From the NCBI GenBank assembly GCA_021156165.1, contig JAJNBM010000009.1, forward strand, positions 1 through 35,320: a stretch of DNA of 35,320 nucleotides, read 5' to 3'. Numbering within the stretch: position 1 is the first letter of the stretch; every line of letters begins with the position of its first letter. The notes under the pieces were generated by a model. It was not told where the DNA came from, searched no databases, and saw nothing but the letters and a program-made list of their open reading frames with translations. Positions 14,766 through 24,315 of the stretch are shown one piece after another. The position numbers and the translations under genes were made by a program. This DNA comes from Gammaproteobacteria bacterium (GTDB taxonomy: Bacteria; Pseudomonadota; Gammaproteobacteria; UBA1113).

Positions 14766-15932
14766 ATGAAAAAAATATACATCAGCGTAAGTCCTCATCA
14801 TGAAACGAATGTAAGACAAGCAAACCCTTCTTCCAAGGCCGTCATTGCGAGCGCCAGCGAAGCAATCCAGGGGAAGAAGTCTCTTTTTTCTAGGCTATTG
14901 CCGTTTTTATTAACACTACAGGGAGGTAAGAGTTCTTGTTATTGCGCGATACTTTCCTGGATTGCTTCGCTGGCGCTCGCAATGACGGCGATTCATAAAA
15001 AGCGAGTATTTACAAAGATAATTATAATGTTGTATTTCGTTTTACTCCCTCATTATAGCCTAAATGCCTCCGCAGTTGTTGCTAAACCCCCAGCAAAACC
15101 GCGCCATTTAACGGTTATTTTAGATTGGTTTATGAACCCGGATCACGCGCCACTCTTTGTCGCAAAGTGGCAAGGTTTTTTTGCCGCACAAGATTTGGAT
15201 GTAGAGTGGGTTAATCCAGCGGATCCTGCTGACCCACCTAAATGGGTAGCCGCAGGTAAGGCGGATATCGCTATTACGTATGAACCTAAATTTTTAATTG
15301 CGCAAAAGCAAGGATTGCCTTTAGTGTGGCTTGCTACACTAGTGGCTACACCGCTCGACAGCATGATTACATTGGAAGACAGTGGTATTCGCAGCATCCA
15401 AGATTTTAAAGGTAAGAGAATAGGCTATTCTTCAGGCGAGGTAGACGGCGTGATGTTGACAAGGGTGTTAAAACAAGCCGGATTAAGTGCTAAGGACGTT
15501 ACGCTCATTAATATACACTACAATTTAACACAGCCTTTATTAGCACATCAAGTGGATGTGGTCACTGGCGCTATGCGTAATTTTGAACCCACTGAAATTA
15601 TTTTAGCGGGACAAAAACCAAAATTATTTTACGTAGAAGATTACGGGGTTCCTAATTACGAAGAACTTATTTTAGTTACCCAGCGAAAAGAAGCCAACGA
15701 TCCCGCTCTTGGTAAATTTACTAAGGCTTTACAACAGGGTACAGCGTATTTGATAAATCATCCTGAAGAATCTTGGCAAGCTTTTGCCAAGGCCTATCCA
15801 GAGTTAAATAATGAATTAAATCGCCGGGCTTGGTTTGAAACTTTACCCCGATTTGCCCGTCGACCTACGGCCTATGACGCCAAAGCCTATGAACAGATGC
15901 GGCTATTTTTACAGCAGCAAGGGTTGTTGTAA
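14766..15932 (+). CDS. NMT1/THI5-like substrate-binding protein (HMP precursor uptake) with repeat-derived N-terminus
   Basis: 388 residues as read. From about residue 113 it is a typical THI5/ThiY-like domain: LTVILDWFMNPDHAPLFVA, the pyrimidine-binding N-terminal strand, then GKADIAITYEP and GKRIGYSSG. It should bind a thiamine pyrimidine precursor in the periplasm. The first ~75 residues are odd: they are partly encoded by a 152-bp palindromic element (14838-14989), giving AVIASASEAIQ on one arm and SWIASLALAMTA on the other. A hydrophobic stretch IIIMLYFVLLPHYSLNA (about 85-101) would be a good signal peptide if translation began at the internal ATG 14982. The ATG at 14766 has the SD (AGGGG); the internal one has none. 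I keep 14766 but the true start is uncertain, and export may be impaired. Confidence 0.85.
   Translation: MKKIYISVSPHHETNVRQANPSSKAVIASASEAIQGKKSLFSRLLPFLLTLQGGKSSCYCAILSWIASLALAMTAIHKKRVFTKIIIMLYFVLLPHYSLNASAVVAKPPAKPRHLTVILDWFMNPDHAPLFVAKWQGFFAAQDLDVEWVNPADPADPPKWVAAGKADIAITYEPKFLIAQKQGLPLVWLATLVATPLDSMITLEDSGIRSIQDFKGKRIGYSSGEVDGVMLTRVLKQAGLSAKDVTLINIHYNLTQPLLAHQVDVVTGAMRNFEPTEIILAGQKPKLFYVEDYGVPNYEELILVTQRKEANDPALGKFTKALQQGTAYLINHPEESWQAFAKAYPELNNELNRRAWFETLPRFARRPTAYDAKAYEQMRLFLQQQGLL
14838..14989. repeat. 152-bp palindromic element with perfect 34-bp inverted ends
   Basis: 14838-14871 and 14956-14989 are exact reverse complements over 34 bp (arm begins GCCGTCATTGCGAGCG and ends GCAATCCAGG). 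The 84-nt middle has no gene. The arm sequence is of the CATTGCGAGCG...AAGCAATCC type that recurs as a dispersed repeat in several host-associated proteobacteria (from memory, not checked). It lies inside the 5' part of the binding-protein gene and happens to be open in that frame. 152 is not a multiple of 3, so clean removal would change the frame. Confidence 0.9.
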
Positions 15933-15985
15933 TCTACCAATATAAGGTAAGATAAGCTCTTTTTAAGAGCCCAGCGAAATTGCCT

Positions 15986-17236
15986 ATGTACAGATCATTA
16001 CCATTTTTCATCGGGTTGCGCTATCTCCGTGCCAAAAGGCGCAACCATTTTATCTCTTTCATCTCTATTAGCTCGACCATAGGCATCGCTTTAGGCATTA
16101 CTGTACTTATTACGGTGTTATCGGTGTTAAATGGCTTTAATGATCAAATCAAAAACCGCGTCCTTTCCATGGCAATGCAATTGAGTATGAGCACCGAGAG
16201 CAGCTTCTTACCCGATTGGCAACAAGCGGCTAGCACTGCCGATACCAATCCAAATATAGTTGCCAGCGCCCCTTATGTCAGCGGCCAAAGTATGTTGACC
16301 GTCAATGGGCAGGTGTCGGGCGCACTGGTTTTTGGAGTGTTACCGGCCTTAGAAGCTAAGATATCGGAGCTTAGCGATAAAATGGTAGTAGGGCATCTAA
16401 GCGATTTAAAACCACATCGTTTTGGTATCATTTTAGGTTCGGAATTAGCGACTAGTCTGGGGGTAATGCCCGGAGACAAAGTATTGCTTATTTCACCGGT
16501 AGTCTCAATGACGCCTTTTGGCATTGTTCCTCGTTCCAAACGTTTTACCGTCGTCGGTATTTTTGATGCGGGAAGCGGTTTTGGTTTTAACGAAAAATTT
16601 GCTTATATTCACTTAGATGATGCCAAAGTATTTTACAATACGGGCGATGCGGTGAGTGGTTTGCGCTTTAAATTAAAAGATGCTTATCAAGCACCGTGGG
16701 TGGGAAATCAATTGCTCAATGCCTTTCCTGAAAATTATGTTTTTGCCGATTGGACTACAACTTATGGTTCATTCTTTGAGGGCTTGGCGCTGCAAAAAAC
16801 GATGATGGCAGTAATTTTATTTTTAATCATTACCGTTGCTATTTTTAATTTGGTCTCTAGCTTGGTGATGACGGTGACTGACAAAGCCAGCGATATCGCT
16901 ATCTTACGTACCTTAGGGGCAACGCCACGGCAGATCATGGCTATCTTTATGGTACAAGGCAGTATGATTGGTTTGGGCGGTACGCTTATAGGCTTGCTGG
17001 GCGGTATTTTTCTCTCTTTGCATGTAACGCAGTTATATTTATTTGTAAAACATGTGTTTCATTTGCAATTGCTGACGTCCGGAGTGTTTTACGTAGATTA
17101 TTTACCGTCGCAAATTATGGCAAGCGACGTGCTGTGGATTTGTGTCATTGCTGTTATCATGAGTTTCTTAGCAAATTTATATCCGGCATGGCGCGCGTCT
17201 AGAACCCATCCGGTGGAGGCTTTGCGTTATGAATAA
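15986..17236 (+). CDS. Lipoprotein-releasing ABC permease (LolC/LolE/LolF family)
   Basis: 416 residues from ATG 15986 (a TTG two codons earlier is less likely). Inner-membrane half of the Lol machine that pulls mature lipoproteins out of the inner membrane for transfer to LolA. FIGLRYLRAKRRNHFISFIS at the N-terminus is the family signature; one TM at about 20-45, a large periplasmic domain (about 46-265), and three C-terminal TMs ending ANLYPAWRASRTHPVEALRYE. Only one permease gene lies next to lolD, whereas E. coli has lolC-lolD-lolE; organisms with a single permease (LolF) are known, so this may be LolF. No clear SD; a 6-bp hairpin GCTCTT/AAGAGC (15956-15970) lies just upstream. Confidence 0.92.
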   Translation: MYRSLPFFIGLRYLRAKRRNHFISFISISSTIGIALGITVLITVLSVLNGFNDQIKNRVLSMAMQLSMSTESSFLPDWQQAASTADTNPNIVASAPYVSGQSMLTVNGQVSGALVFGVLPALEAKISELSDKMVVGHLSDLKPHRFGIILGSELATSLGVMPGDKVLLISPVVSMTPFGIVPRSKRFTVVGIFDAGSGFGFNEKFAYIHLDDAKVFYNTGDAVSGLRFKLKDAYQAPWVGNQLLNAFPENYVFADWTTTYGSFFEGLALQKTMMAVILFLIITVAIFNLVSSLVMTVTDKASDIAILRTLGATPRQIMAIFMVQGSMIGLGGTLIGLLGGIFLSLHVTQLYLFVKHVFHLQLLTSGVFYVDYLPSQIMASDVLWICVIAVIMSFLANLYPAWRASRTHPVEALRYE

Positions 17237-17322
17237 CCACTACTCTCCCATTAGCAAGTATCACAAAGTACCCGTTAGGGCACAGACTTGGGCGGTGTTT
17301 GATTTGAAAAAACGGAGTTTAT

Positions 17323-18057
17323 ATGGGCATAAATGAGCATTTTTCAGGGAAAAATGACGGGCAAGATGCGCCCAATATGGGCTTTGTGCTAGAGGCGCGT
17401 GGTTTAGGTAAAACTTATCAAGACGGACAAATTAAAGTAGAAGTTTTGCAAGGGGTGGATCTAACGCTGGCTGCCGGTGAATTGGTGGCGGTCATAGGTA
17501 CTTCCGGCGTTGGCAAAAGCACCTTATTGCATTTACTAGGCGGATTGGATAGATACACTGCCGGAGAAGTGCGTATACTCAATCAAGAATGGAGGCTACA
17601 ATCTGAAAGACAGCGTTGCCAATTGCGTAATGAAAAAGTGGGGTTTGTGTATCAGTTACACCATTTGTTGCCAGAATTTAATGTATTGGAAAATGTGTGT
17701 ATGCCTTTATTCATTGCCGGAGAAGATCCAACCTTAGCTCAAGAAAAAGCGGCAGACATACTAGAAAAAGTCGGATTGGCGCATAGGTTGCGTCATCGTA
17801 TAGGTGAGTTATCTGGGGGTGAGCGGCAACGTACGGCCATTGCGCGCGCTTTGGTAAAAAAACCGGCTTGTGTTCTCGCCGATGAGCCCACAGGGAATTT
17901 AGATCAACACACTGCCGAAAAAGTGTATGATCTTTTTTTGGAATTAAATCGTGCCTATAAAACCAGTTTAATCATGGTAACACACGATATGCGCTTGGCA
18001 GAACGTTTAGAAAAGGTGTATCAAATCGTAGATAAGAAATTGGAAAGACAGAGGTGA
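17323..18057 (+). CDS. lolD: Lipoprotein-releasing system ATP-binding protein LolD
   Basis: 244 residues. Powers lipoprotein release with the permease upstream. Walker A GTSGVGKST (59-67), GLDRYTAGEV, Q-loop YQLHHLLPEFNVLENV (typical of LolD/MacB), signature LSGGERQRTAIARAL, Walker B CVLADEPTGNLD and the switch His in THDM. The N-terminal ~18 residues (with NDGQDAPNMG) extend beyond E. coli LolD, but the ATG at 17323 has CGGAG in SD position. The last codons contain GAGGTG, the SD of the next gene, 3 nt away. Confidence 0.95.
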   Translation: MGINEHFSGKNDGQDAPNMGFVLEARGLGKTYQDGQIKVEVLQGVDLTLAAGELVAVIGTSGVGKSTLLHLLGGLDRYTAGEVRILNQEWRLQSERQRCQLRNEKVGFVYQLHHLLPEFNVLENVCMPLFIAGEDPTLAQEKAADILEKVGLAHRLRHRIGELSGGERQRTAIARALVKKPACVLADEPTGNLDQHTAEKVYDLFLELNRAYKTSLIMVTHDMRLAERLEKVYQIVDKKLERQR

Positions 18058-18060
18058 ACG

Positions 18061-19014
18061 ATGTTATACAATAATATCTTGGAAACCATAGGCCGTACGC
18101 CCAGCGTACGCTTGAATCGTATTGGCGCTGATTTAAAGTGTCAGCTATACGGCAAATGTGAATTTTTTAATCCAGGCGGCTCGGTCAAAGATCGCATTGG
18201 TTATTACATGGTGGAAGAAGCGGAAAAGGCGGGGCGCATTAAACCTGGTGACACCTTAATTGAGCCCACTTCGGGCAATACCGGCATAGGCATCGCTTTA
18301 GCGGCAGCAGTTAAAGGCTACAATACTATTATCACCATGCCTGAAAAGATGAGCCATGAAAAACAAGTCACTTTAGAGGCTTTAGGGGCGAAAATTTATA
18401 GAACACCCACAGAAGCTGCTTGGGATGCGCCGGACAGTCATATTTCTTTGGCCAGGCGCTTGCAAAAAGAAATCCCAAATGCGCATATTCTCGATCAATA
18501 CGCTAATCCGGCTAATCCTAATGCGCACGAGCAGTTTACCGCGCAGGAAATCATCGATGATTTTGGGGATAATCTGGATATGGTGGTGATGAGTGTAGGC
18601 ACGGGCGGCACGATAACCGGTGTGGCACGACGTTTAAAAAAGCAGTATCCGCAGATCAAAATTATAGGCGTCGACCCTTATGGCTCTATTTTAGGGGGCG
18701 GGACGGAAGTAAAATCCTATTTAGTAGAAGGCATAGGCTATGACTTTTTTCCCGAGGTATTGGATAACGATTTAATCGATGAATATGTTAAGATTAACGA
18801 TAAGGATTCTTTCTTGACGGCGCGGCGCTTGATCCGCGAGGAAGGTATTTTAGCGGGGGGGTCTTCTGGAGGAGCTCTGTGGGCAGCGTTACAAGTAGCC
18901 CCACGGTTGCCTACAGATACACGTTGTTTAGTACTATTCCCCGACGGCATCCGTAATTATATGACTAAATTTGTAGATGATGCGTGGATGCGTCAGCAAA
19001 ATTTTATTGAGTAG
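18061..19014 (+). CDS. Cystathionine beta-synthase-like PLP enzyme (catalytic domain only)
   Basis: 317 residues, fold-type II PLP enzyme. PLP Schiff-base Lys43 in NPGGSVKDR, phosphate/substrate loop TSGNTG (70-75) and the SVGTGGTITG phosphate-binding loop are intact. EAAWDAPDSHISLARRL and HILDQYANPANPNAH follow eukaryotic cystathionine beta-synthase and the MccA type more closely than classic CysK/CysM. It would condense homocysteine with serine or O-acetylserine to cystathionine (reverse transsulfuration), or act as a cysteine synthase. It lacks the C-terminal Bateman (CBS-pair) domain, and no cystathionine lyase gene is adjacent. Coupled to lolD by a 3-nt gap and an SD inside lolD. Confidence 0.85.
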   Translation: MLYNNILETIGRTPSVRLNRIGADLKCQLYGKCEFFNPGGSVKDRIGYYMVEEAEKAGRIKPGDTLIEPTSGNTGIGIALAAAVKGYNTIITMPEKMSHEKQVTLEALGAKIYRTPTEAAWDAPDSHISLARRLQKEIPNAHILDQYANPANPNAHEQFTAQEIIDDFGDNLDMVVMSVGTGGTITGVARRLKKQYPQIKIIGVDPYGSILGGGTEVKSYLVEGIGYDFFPEVLDNDLIDEYVKINDKDSFLTARRLIREEGILAGGSSGGALWAALQVAPRLPTDTRCLVLFPDGIRNYMTKFVDDAWMRQQNFIE

Positions 19015-19029
19015 GGTAATATATATTAT

Positions 19030-19075
19030 CGTAAGGGCCGCCCTTTTTGGGCAGGCGCGGAGGTCTGTCCCTACG
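19030..19075. repeat. Dispersed palindromic repeat, copy B (short)
   Basis: CGTAAGGGCCGCCC ... GTCCCTACG, 46 bp, in inverted orientation relative to the copies at 21168 and 28401. Matches both ends of the family but lacks part of the middle. It lies between the CBS-like gene and rimI. Confidence 0.6.
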
Positions 19076-19105
19076 AACCGCCCTTGAATTGACAGAGTAA
19101 GAGAT

Positions 19106-19573
19106 ATGTTAAAAGAAAGTGATGCACTCATACGGCCGATGACTCCTGAAGACATACCTGCCGTGATGCGTATAGAAAATAGCACTAACCCTACGCCGTG
19201 GTCGGAAAAGATCATGCGGGATTGTATCAATGTAGGTTTTAAATGTTGGAGCTTACTCATCAACGGAGAAGTGATGGGGTATGCTATTTATGTTTTGTCC
19301 TTGCACCAATGTCATTTATTAAATTTTCGTTTAGATAAAGCCTTGCATCGGCAAGGCTACGGCAGTTTCTTTTTACAACATTGCTTAGACGAAACCTTAA
19401 AAGAAGGCGTGGCATGGATGGTGTTAGAAGTGCGCCCTACCAATGAAGCGGGACAGGCGTTATACAAAAAATTTGGTTTTACGCAAATCAGCATCAAAGA
19501 TAAATATTATGATGATGGGGGTGGTGTATTTGAAGATGCTCTGGTATATGGTCTTTGGATCAAGAAAAAATGA
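19106..19573 (+). CDS. rimI: Ribosomal protein S18-alanine N-acetyltransferase RimI
   Basis: 155 residues, GNAT fold. Acetylates the N-terminal Ala of ribosomal protein S18. [16 protein letters not shown] at the N-terminus, [11 protein letters not shown] (substrate-side helix), the acetyl-CoA loop [11 protein letters not shown], and [18 protein letters not shown] are the RimI pattern. Its stop overlaps the ATG of prfC (ATGA at 19570-19573), so the two are coupled. Weak SD (AAGAGA). Confidence 0.92.
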   Translation: MLKESDALIRPMTPEDIPAVMRIENSTNPTPWSEKIMRDCINVGFKCWSLLINGEVMGYAIYVLSLHQCHLLNFRLDKALHRQGYGSFFLQHCLDETLKEGVAWMVLEVRPTNEAGQALYKKFGFTQISIKDKYYDDGGGVFEDALVYGLWIKKK

Positions 19574-21153
19574 CATTATTAGACAACGTTAAAAAACGCA
19601 AGACCTTTGCTATCATTTCTCACCCGGATGCCGGTAAAACCACTTTAACCGAGAAGTTATTATTGTTTGGAGGCGCGATTCAATTAGCCGGTACCGTTAA
19701 AGGCCGCAAATCGGCGCGTCATGCTACTTCCGATTGGATGAAGTTGGAGCAAGAGCGCGGTATTTCGGTCACTTCTTCAGTAATGCAGTTTCCTTATAAA
19801 GAAGCGATTATTAATCTATTAGACACGCCTGGCCATGAAGATTTTTCTGAAGACACTTATCGTACCCTAACTGCAGTTGATTCAGCCTTGATGGTCATTG
19901 ATGGTGCCAAGGGTGTGGAAGAGCGCACGGTGAAGCTATTAGACATTTGTAGATTGCGGAAAACTCCTATTTTTACCTTTATCAATAAGCTCGATCGAGA
20001 ATGCTTAGAGCCTATTGCTTTGCTCGATGAAATTGAACAGACTTTGCAGATTGAATGTGCGCCGGTGACTTGGCCTATAGGCATGGGTCGTGCTTTCCGC
20101 GGTATTTATCATTTATTAGAAGACAAAATTTATTTATACCAAAGTACCAAAGGCGATCGCATTCAAGAGATGGCCATAGTCGAGGGTTTAGACAACATCT
20201 TATTAGACGAAGTCATAGGGGTGCAGGATGCGGCGCGTTTTAGGGACGAAATGGATTTAGTGCAAGGAGCAAGCCATGCGTTTGACAAGGAGGCATATTT
20301 AGAGGGAAAACAAACGCCGGTGTTTTTCGGTTCCGGGATCAATAATTTTGGTATACAGCAATTATTAGATGCCTTCGTGGAGTGGGCACCGCCGCCGCAA
20401 TGGCGCGAAACAACGACGCGTTTGGTTGCTGCCGACGAGGAGAATTTCTCGGGTTTTGTATTTAAGATCCAGGCCAATATGGATCCCCAGCACCGCGATC
20501 GCATTGCCTTTTTGCGCATTTGTTCGGGACAATACGAAAATGGTATGAAAGTGTATCAAGCGCGCACCCAAAAAATGTTGCCCTTGCGCAATGCCTTAAC
20601 CTTTATGGCAGGCGAGCGCAGCCAAGCCGATAACGCTTATGCAGGCGATATCATCGGCATTTATAACCATGGCACTATTCAAATAGGCGATACCTTTACC
20701 AGCGGGGAGGTCTTGCAGTTTACGGGCATTCCTTATTTTGCGCCGGAATTGTTTAAGCGTGTGCGTTTACGAGATCCTCTGAAAATGAAAGCTTTGCAAA
20801 AGGGTTTGTTGCAGTTATCGGAAGAAGGCGCAACGCAAGTGTTTAGGCCCTTGCATACCAACGATTTAATCTTGGGTGCAGTGGGGGTGTTACAATTTGA
20901 TGTGGTGGCGTATAGGTTACAACATGAATATAATGTGGATTGCAGTTATGAGGCTGTCACTGTGTATACGGCACGTTGGGTGCATTGTGCCGATGACAAG
21001 ATCTTACAGCAATTTAAAGAAAAAGCGCATATGAATTTGGCCCTAGATGGCGCTGATAATTTAACCTATTTAGCGCCTTCCTCGGTGAATCTATCCTTAA
21101 CCGTAGAGCGCTGGCCACAGATTCAATTTGCGGCGACGAGAGAGCATCTATAG
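19570..21153 (+). CDS. prfC: Peptide chain release factor 3
   Basis: 527 residues. GTPase that removes RF1/RF2 from the ribosome after termination. G1 [12 protein letters not shown]3 DTPGHEDF and G4 NKLDRE are intact; the RF3-specific [15 protein letters not shown]-type region and [10 protein letters not shown] follow G1. Start at ATG 19570 overlaps the rimI stop; a TTG 15 nt earlier is in frame but has no support. The gene ends just before repeat copy C, whose hairpin may serve as terminator. Confidence 0.96.
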   Translation: MTLLDNVKKRKTFAIISHPDAGKTTLTEKLLLFGGAIQLAGTVKGRKSARHATSDWMKLEQERGISVTSSVMQFPYKEAIINLLDTPGHEDFSEDTYRTLTAVDSALMVIDGAKGVEERTVKLLDICRLRKTPIFTFINKLDRECLEPIALLDEIEQTLQIECAPVTWPIGMGRAFRGIYHLLEDKIYLYQSTKGDRIQEMAIVEGLDNILLDEVIGVQDAARFRDEMDLVQGASHAFDKEAYLEGKQTPVFFGSGINNFGIQQLLDAFVEWAPPPQWRETTTRLVAADEENFSGFVFKIQANMDPQHRDRIAFLRICSGQYENGMKVYQARTQKMLPLRNALTFMAGERSQADNAYAGDIIGIYNHGTIQIGDTFTSGEVLQFTGIPYFAPELFKRVRLRDPLKMKALQKGLLQLSEEGATQVFRPLHTNDLILGAVGVLQFDVVAYRLQHEYNVDCSYEAVTVYTARWVHCADDKILQQFKEKAHMNLALDGADNLTYLAPSSVNLSLTVERWPQIQFAATREHL

Positions 21154-21167
21154 GCGCAGATCTCTCT

Positions 21168-21222
21168 TAGGGCAGGCCCGTGCCTGCCCTAGATGGGCAG
21201 CCACGGGGGGCCGCCCCTACGA
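21168..21222. repeat. Dispersed palindromic repeat, copy C, possible bidirectional terminator
   Basis: Starts with a perfect 10-bp hairpin TAGGGCAGGC (21168-21177) / GCCTGCCCTA (21182-21191) and ends GCCCCTACGA, in the same orientation as copy D. Lies between the convergent ends of prfC and the slipin gene. No T-run, so termination would be structural only. Confidence 0.7.
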
Positions 21223-21228
21223 TAGATT

Positions 21229-21969
21229 CTACGGCAGAGCGGTTTGATAAGCTTTGAGCATTTCCATTGGGATCGGAAAAACAATCATGGTACTGTTGGT
21301 TTGGCCTATATCTGATAGCGTTTGCAAATACCGCAATTGTATCGCCTGAGGCTGTGCCGCTAACACTTCCGCCGCTTGGGTTAATTGCGCCGAGGCTTGA
21401 AATTCGCCTTCGGCGTGAATGATCTTAGCGCGACGTTCGCGCTCGGCTTCGGCTTGTTTGGCAATGGCGCGAATCATGCTTTCGTCTAAATCGACGTGTT
21501 TGATTTCTACATTGGCTACTTTAATGCCCCAAGCATTGGCTTGTCCATCCAATATTTTTTGCACATCGGCATTCAATTTTTCGCGTTCTGACAACATTTC
21601 GTCTAATTCGTGCTGTCCTAAAACGGAGCGCAAAGTGGTTTGTGCTAACTGACTGATGGCTTCATAATAATTTTCAACTTGGATGATGGCTCTATCGGGC
21701 TCAACGACGCGAAAATAAACCACCGCATTCACCTTTACCGACACATTATCGCGAGAGATGACGTCTTGGCTAGGCACGTCCATGACCACAGTACGTAGGC
21801 CTATTTTCACCATGCGTTGTATACCGGGGATGAGGATAATGAGCCCAGGGCCTTTGACTTTCCAGAAACGACCCAACATAAAGATAACGCCGCGTTCATA
21901 TTCCATCAATACATGGAACATGGAAAATAGGAGTACAGCCACAACTGCAATGGTAATCCCGTAATACAT
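21229..21969 (-). CDS. Slipin / stomatin-like SPFH domain protein
   Basis: 246 residues. One N-terminal membrane segment (about 3-22), then the SPFH domain: [44 protein letters not shown], and [20 protein letters not shown] are the stomatin hallmark blocks. A helical region rich in Glu/Arg/Ala ([17 protein letters not shown]) follows, as in QmcA and p-stomatin proteins. Such proteins form oligomeric rings in membrane microdomains and often bind a membrane protease. The usual nfeD partner is not adjacent: the neighbour on one side is the end of prfC, on the other queC (divergent). No role can be assigned from context. Confidence 0.9.
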   Translation of the reverse strand: MYYGITIAVVAVLLFSMFHVLMEYERGVIFMLGRFWKVKGPGLIILIPGIQRMVKIGLRTVVMDVPSQDVISRDNVSVKVNAVVYFRVVEPDRAIIQVENYYEAISQLAQTTLRSVLGQHELDEMLSEREKLNADVQKILDGQANAWGIKVANVEIKHVDLDESMIRAIAKQAEAERERRAKIIHAEGEFQASAQLTQAAEVLAAQPQAIQLRYLQTLSDIGQTNSTMIVFPIPMEMLKAYQTALP

Positions 21970-22122
21970 AATATATTCTCCTCATTAAAAATGATAGGGT
22001 ATGTAGCCATTTTGCAGCCGATAAACCAAATGGCTACAAGCCTAGTATGAGTATACACTTATTGTTCTCTTCTCGCATCTTTATCGGCTATAATAGGCTT
22101 AATTAATTTATTCGGGGATCCC

Positions 22123-22797
22123 ATGAAAAAAGCCGTTGTATTACTATCCGGTGGATTAGATTCCACCACCTGTTTGGCCTTAGCGAAAAAACAAGGTTTT
22201 GTTTGTTATGCCTTGAGTTTTTCGTATGGGCAAAAACACAGTGCTGAATTACGCGCCGCACAAAATATTGCGCATCATTTTGGCGTGATGAGACATGAGA
22301 TTTTTAATTTAGATATAGGACACTTAGGGGGGTCGGCATTAACGGATCCACAAATAGCGATTCCCGAAGAGATTGAAGAGAATATTATTCCGGTTACTTA
22401 TGTGCCAGCCAGAAATACTATTTTTCTATCTATAGCATTAGGCTGGGCAGAAATACTGGAAGCGTATAATATCTTTATAGGCATCAGTGCTGTAGATTAT
22501 TCCAATTATCCCGATTGTAGGCCTGATTATTTAGACGCTTTTCAAACGATGGCCACTTTGGCCACTAAAACCGGGGTGGAAGCAAAACCTGTACACATTG
22601 AAGCGCCGCTGATGCATTTGAGTAAAGCCGAAACTTTAAATTTAGGCTTGTCATTAGGCGTGGATTATAGCTTAACGGTTTCTTGCTATAAAGCCAATGA
22701 TGAAGGTTTGGCTTGTGGCCATTGTGCGAGTTGTAATATAAGAAAGCGCGGTTTTGTGGAAGCGGCGGTGGCGGATCCCACGCGATATATTACCTAA
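22123..22797 (+). CDS. queC: 7-cyano-7-deazaguanine synthase QueC
   Basis: 224 residues. Converts 7-carboxy-7-deazaguanine to preQ0 with ATP and ammonia, on the way to queuosine in tRNA. The PP-loop [11 protein letters not shown] (residues 9-19) binds [21 protein letters not shown] and [13 protein letters not shown] are QueC-specific; four Cys in [21 protein letters not shown] bind zinc. A TATAAT -10 candidate is at 22089-22094 with a poor -35; SD GGGGA. Single gene, convergent with ybeD (1-nt gap between stops). No preQ1 riboswitch is seen upstream. Confidence 0.96.
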   Translation: MKKAVVLLSGGLDSTTCLALAKKQGFVCYALSFSYGQKHSAELRAAQNIAHHFGVMRHEIFNLDIGHLGGSALTDPQIAIPEEIEENIIPVTYVPARNTIFLSIALGWAEILEAYNIFIGISAVDYSNYPDCRPDYLDAFQTMATLATKTGVEAKPVHIEAPLMHLSKAETLNLGLSLGVDYSLTVSCYKANDEGLACGHCASCNIRKRGFVEAAVADPTRYIT

Positions 22798-22798
22798 C

Positions 22799-23071
22799 TT
22801 ACAACACAAACACAATTTCTTTGCGTGCTGTTAAATCACGGTAGAGTGCATCGAGTTGTTCCTGGCTTTCTGCCATAAAGCTAACGGAAAAAGAAACATA
22901 CTTGCCTTGACTACTGTTTTTCACGGTGATATTGGTTTCCGATACCTCTGGGACATGGTGCTTTACCATAGCCAATAATTCTTTGAGCGTCAGTAAAGTC
23001 GCTATGGCTGTAACTTTCAGCACATAGCGACTCGGGAAAGTAATCCGTGCTTTATTATCTTTATCGTCCAT
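22799..23071 (-). CDS. ybeD: YbeD/DUF493 family protein
   Basis: 90 residues from the ATG at 23071; an upstream in-frame TTG (23095) is inside dacA and unlikely. Matches the YbeD family: FPSRYVLKVTA near the start, SSQGKYVSFSVSFMAESQEQLDALYRDL, and the closing VL. YbeD has a ferredoxin-like fold resembling regulatory ACT-type domains; its function is unknown. The dacA-ybeD pairing (usually followed by lipB/lipA) is conserved in gammaproteobacteria; here lipB is missing, since queC follows convergently. ATG overlaps the dacA stop by one base (TGATG). Confidence 0.9.
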   Translation of the reverse strand: MDDKDNKARITFPSRYVLKVTAIATLLTLKELLAMVKHHVPEVSETNITVKNSSQGKYVSFSVSFMAESQEQLDALYRDLTARKEIVFVL

Positions 23072-24315
23072 CAAATTTCTTTCTTCGACCACCAACCGTG
23101 CACAGTGCCGCTGATACTATCGCTCATACGGGTCCACCATCCTCCTACAGGATCGTCCTTTAATGCCACCAAGGGATACTCATCCAGCGGTTTGTTATTA
23201 AGCAAGACGGTAACTTTACCTAGCACTTGCCCTTTTTGGATAGGCGCATTCACTTTGCTGGGTAACATCGTTTGCGTGCTGAGTTTATCTATGCGGCCAG
23301 CAGGAATGGTTAAATAGATATTTGAGCTCAGACCCACGTTAACTATTTTATCAGTGCCTTTCCACACGCGCACTTGCCCTAGCACCTGGTTGGCGCTATA
23401 CAGTTTTTTAGTTTCATAGAAACGCGCCGCGTAAGTTAATAAAGCTTGACTGTCTTCAGCGCGGGCGTTATCGGAAGGAGCGCCAAACACGGCAGCGATA
23501 AAGCGGGTGTTGCCTTGTTTAGCGGAGCTCACTAAACAGTAGCCTGCCTCATCAGTATGGCCCGTTTTTAAACCATCGGTGTTGGGATAACGCCACAACA
23601 AGCGATTGCGATTTTGCTGAGTGATGCCCGCGTAAGTAAATTCTTTTTGTGAGAAGCCTTTGTAATACTCCGGAAATTGCATAATGATGGCACGCGCTAA
23701 AATAGCCATATCGCCTGCGGATGAATAATGTTCCGGATGAGGTAAGCCATTACAATCCGTAAAGTGTGTGTTTTTCATGCCTAAACGTGCGGCTTCTTGA
23801 TTCATAAGATCAGTGAAAGCGTCTTCACTCCCGCCGATAAATTCCGCCATGGCCACGCAAGCATCATTGCCGGAATCCACTATGATGCCTTGTAACAATT
23901 CGCGTACGGTGACTTCATCATTGGGTTTAATAAACATACGTGAGCCACCCGTTTGCCAGGCTTTCTTACTGACGGGTACTTTATCGTCTAAATGGATTTG
24001 GCCGTGGGCCAAAGCATTAAAAGTAAGATATAAAGTCATTAACTTCGTTAGGCTTGCCGGGGGCAGCTGTACATCCGCATTATTCGCACCGAGTACTTTG
24101 CCGCTGCTAGCGTCCATTAGAATATAGGATTTCGCATCAATGGTGGGAGCGGGTGGAATGATCAAGGGGGTCTGGGGGCGGCCATTATTAGGACCTACGG
24201 GCAGATTTACGGCATCATTCTCGGCCGCAAAACCAGGAGTGATAACGACCGGTAGTAACAATGCAACAGCAAAGGTAATAGAATTCAGTTTAAAATATGA
24301 GCGAATTGTCATCAT
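23071..24315 (-). CDS. dacA: D-alanyl-D-alanine carboxypeptidase (PBP5/6 family)
   Basis: 414 residues. Trims the terminal D-Ala from peptidoglycan pentapeptides in the periplasm. Signal peptide with hydrophobic core about 12-28 and cleavage near Ala31. Active site complete: SLTK (nucleophile Ser88, Lys91), SGN (148-150), KTG (250-252). A C-terminal beta domain follows, then an amphipathic tail (WWTRMSDSISGTVHGWW) for membrane binding. Two adjacent ATGs; AAGGAT fits either. Coupled to ybeD by a one-base overlap. Confidence 0.96.
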   Translation of the reverse strand: MMTIRSYFKLNSITFAVALLLPVVITPGFAAENDAVNLPVGPNNGRPQTPLIIPPAPTIDAKSYILMDASSGKVLGANNADVQLPPASLTKLMTLYLTFNALAHGQIHLDDKVPVSKKAWQTGGSRMFIKPNDEVTVRELLQGIIVDSGNDACVAMAEFIGGSEDAFTDLMNQEAARLGMKNTHFTDCNGLPHPEHYSSAGDMAILARAIIMQFPEYYKGFSQKEFTYAGITQQNRNRLLWRYPNTDGLKTGHTDEAGYCLVSSAKQGNTRFIAAVFGAPSDNARAEDSQALLTYAARFYETKKLYSANQVLGQVRVWKGTDKIVNVGLSSNIYLTIPAGRIDKLSTQTMLPSKVNAPIQKGQVLGKVTVLLNNKPLDEYPLVALKDDPVGGWWTRMSDSISGTVHGWWSKKEI

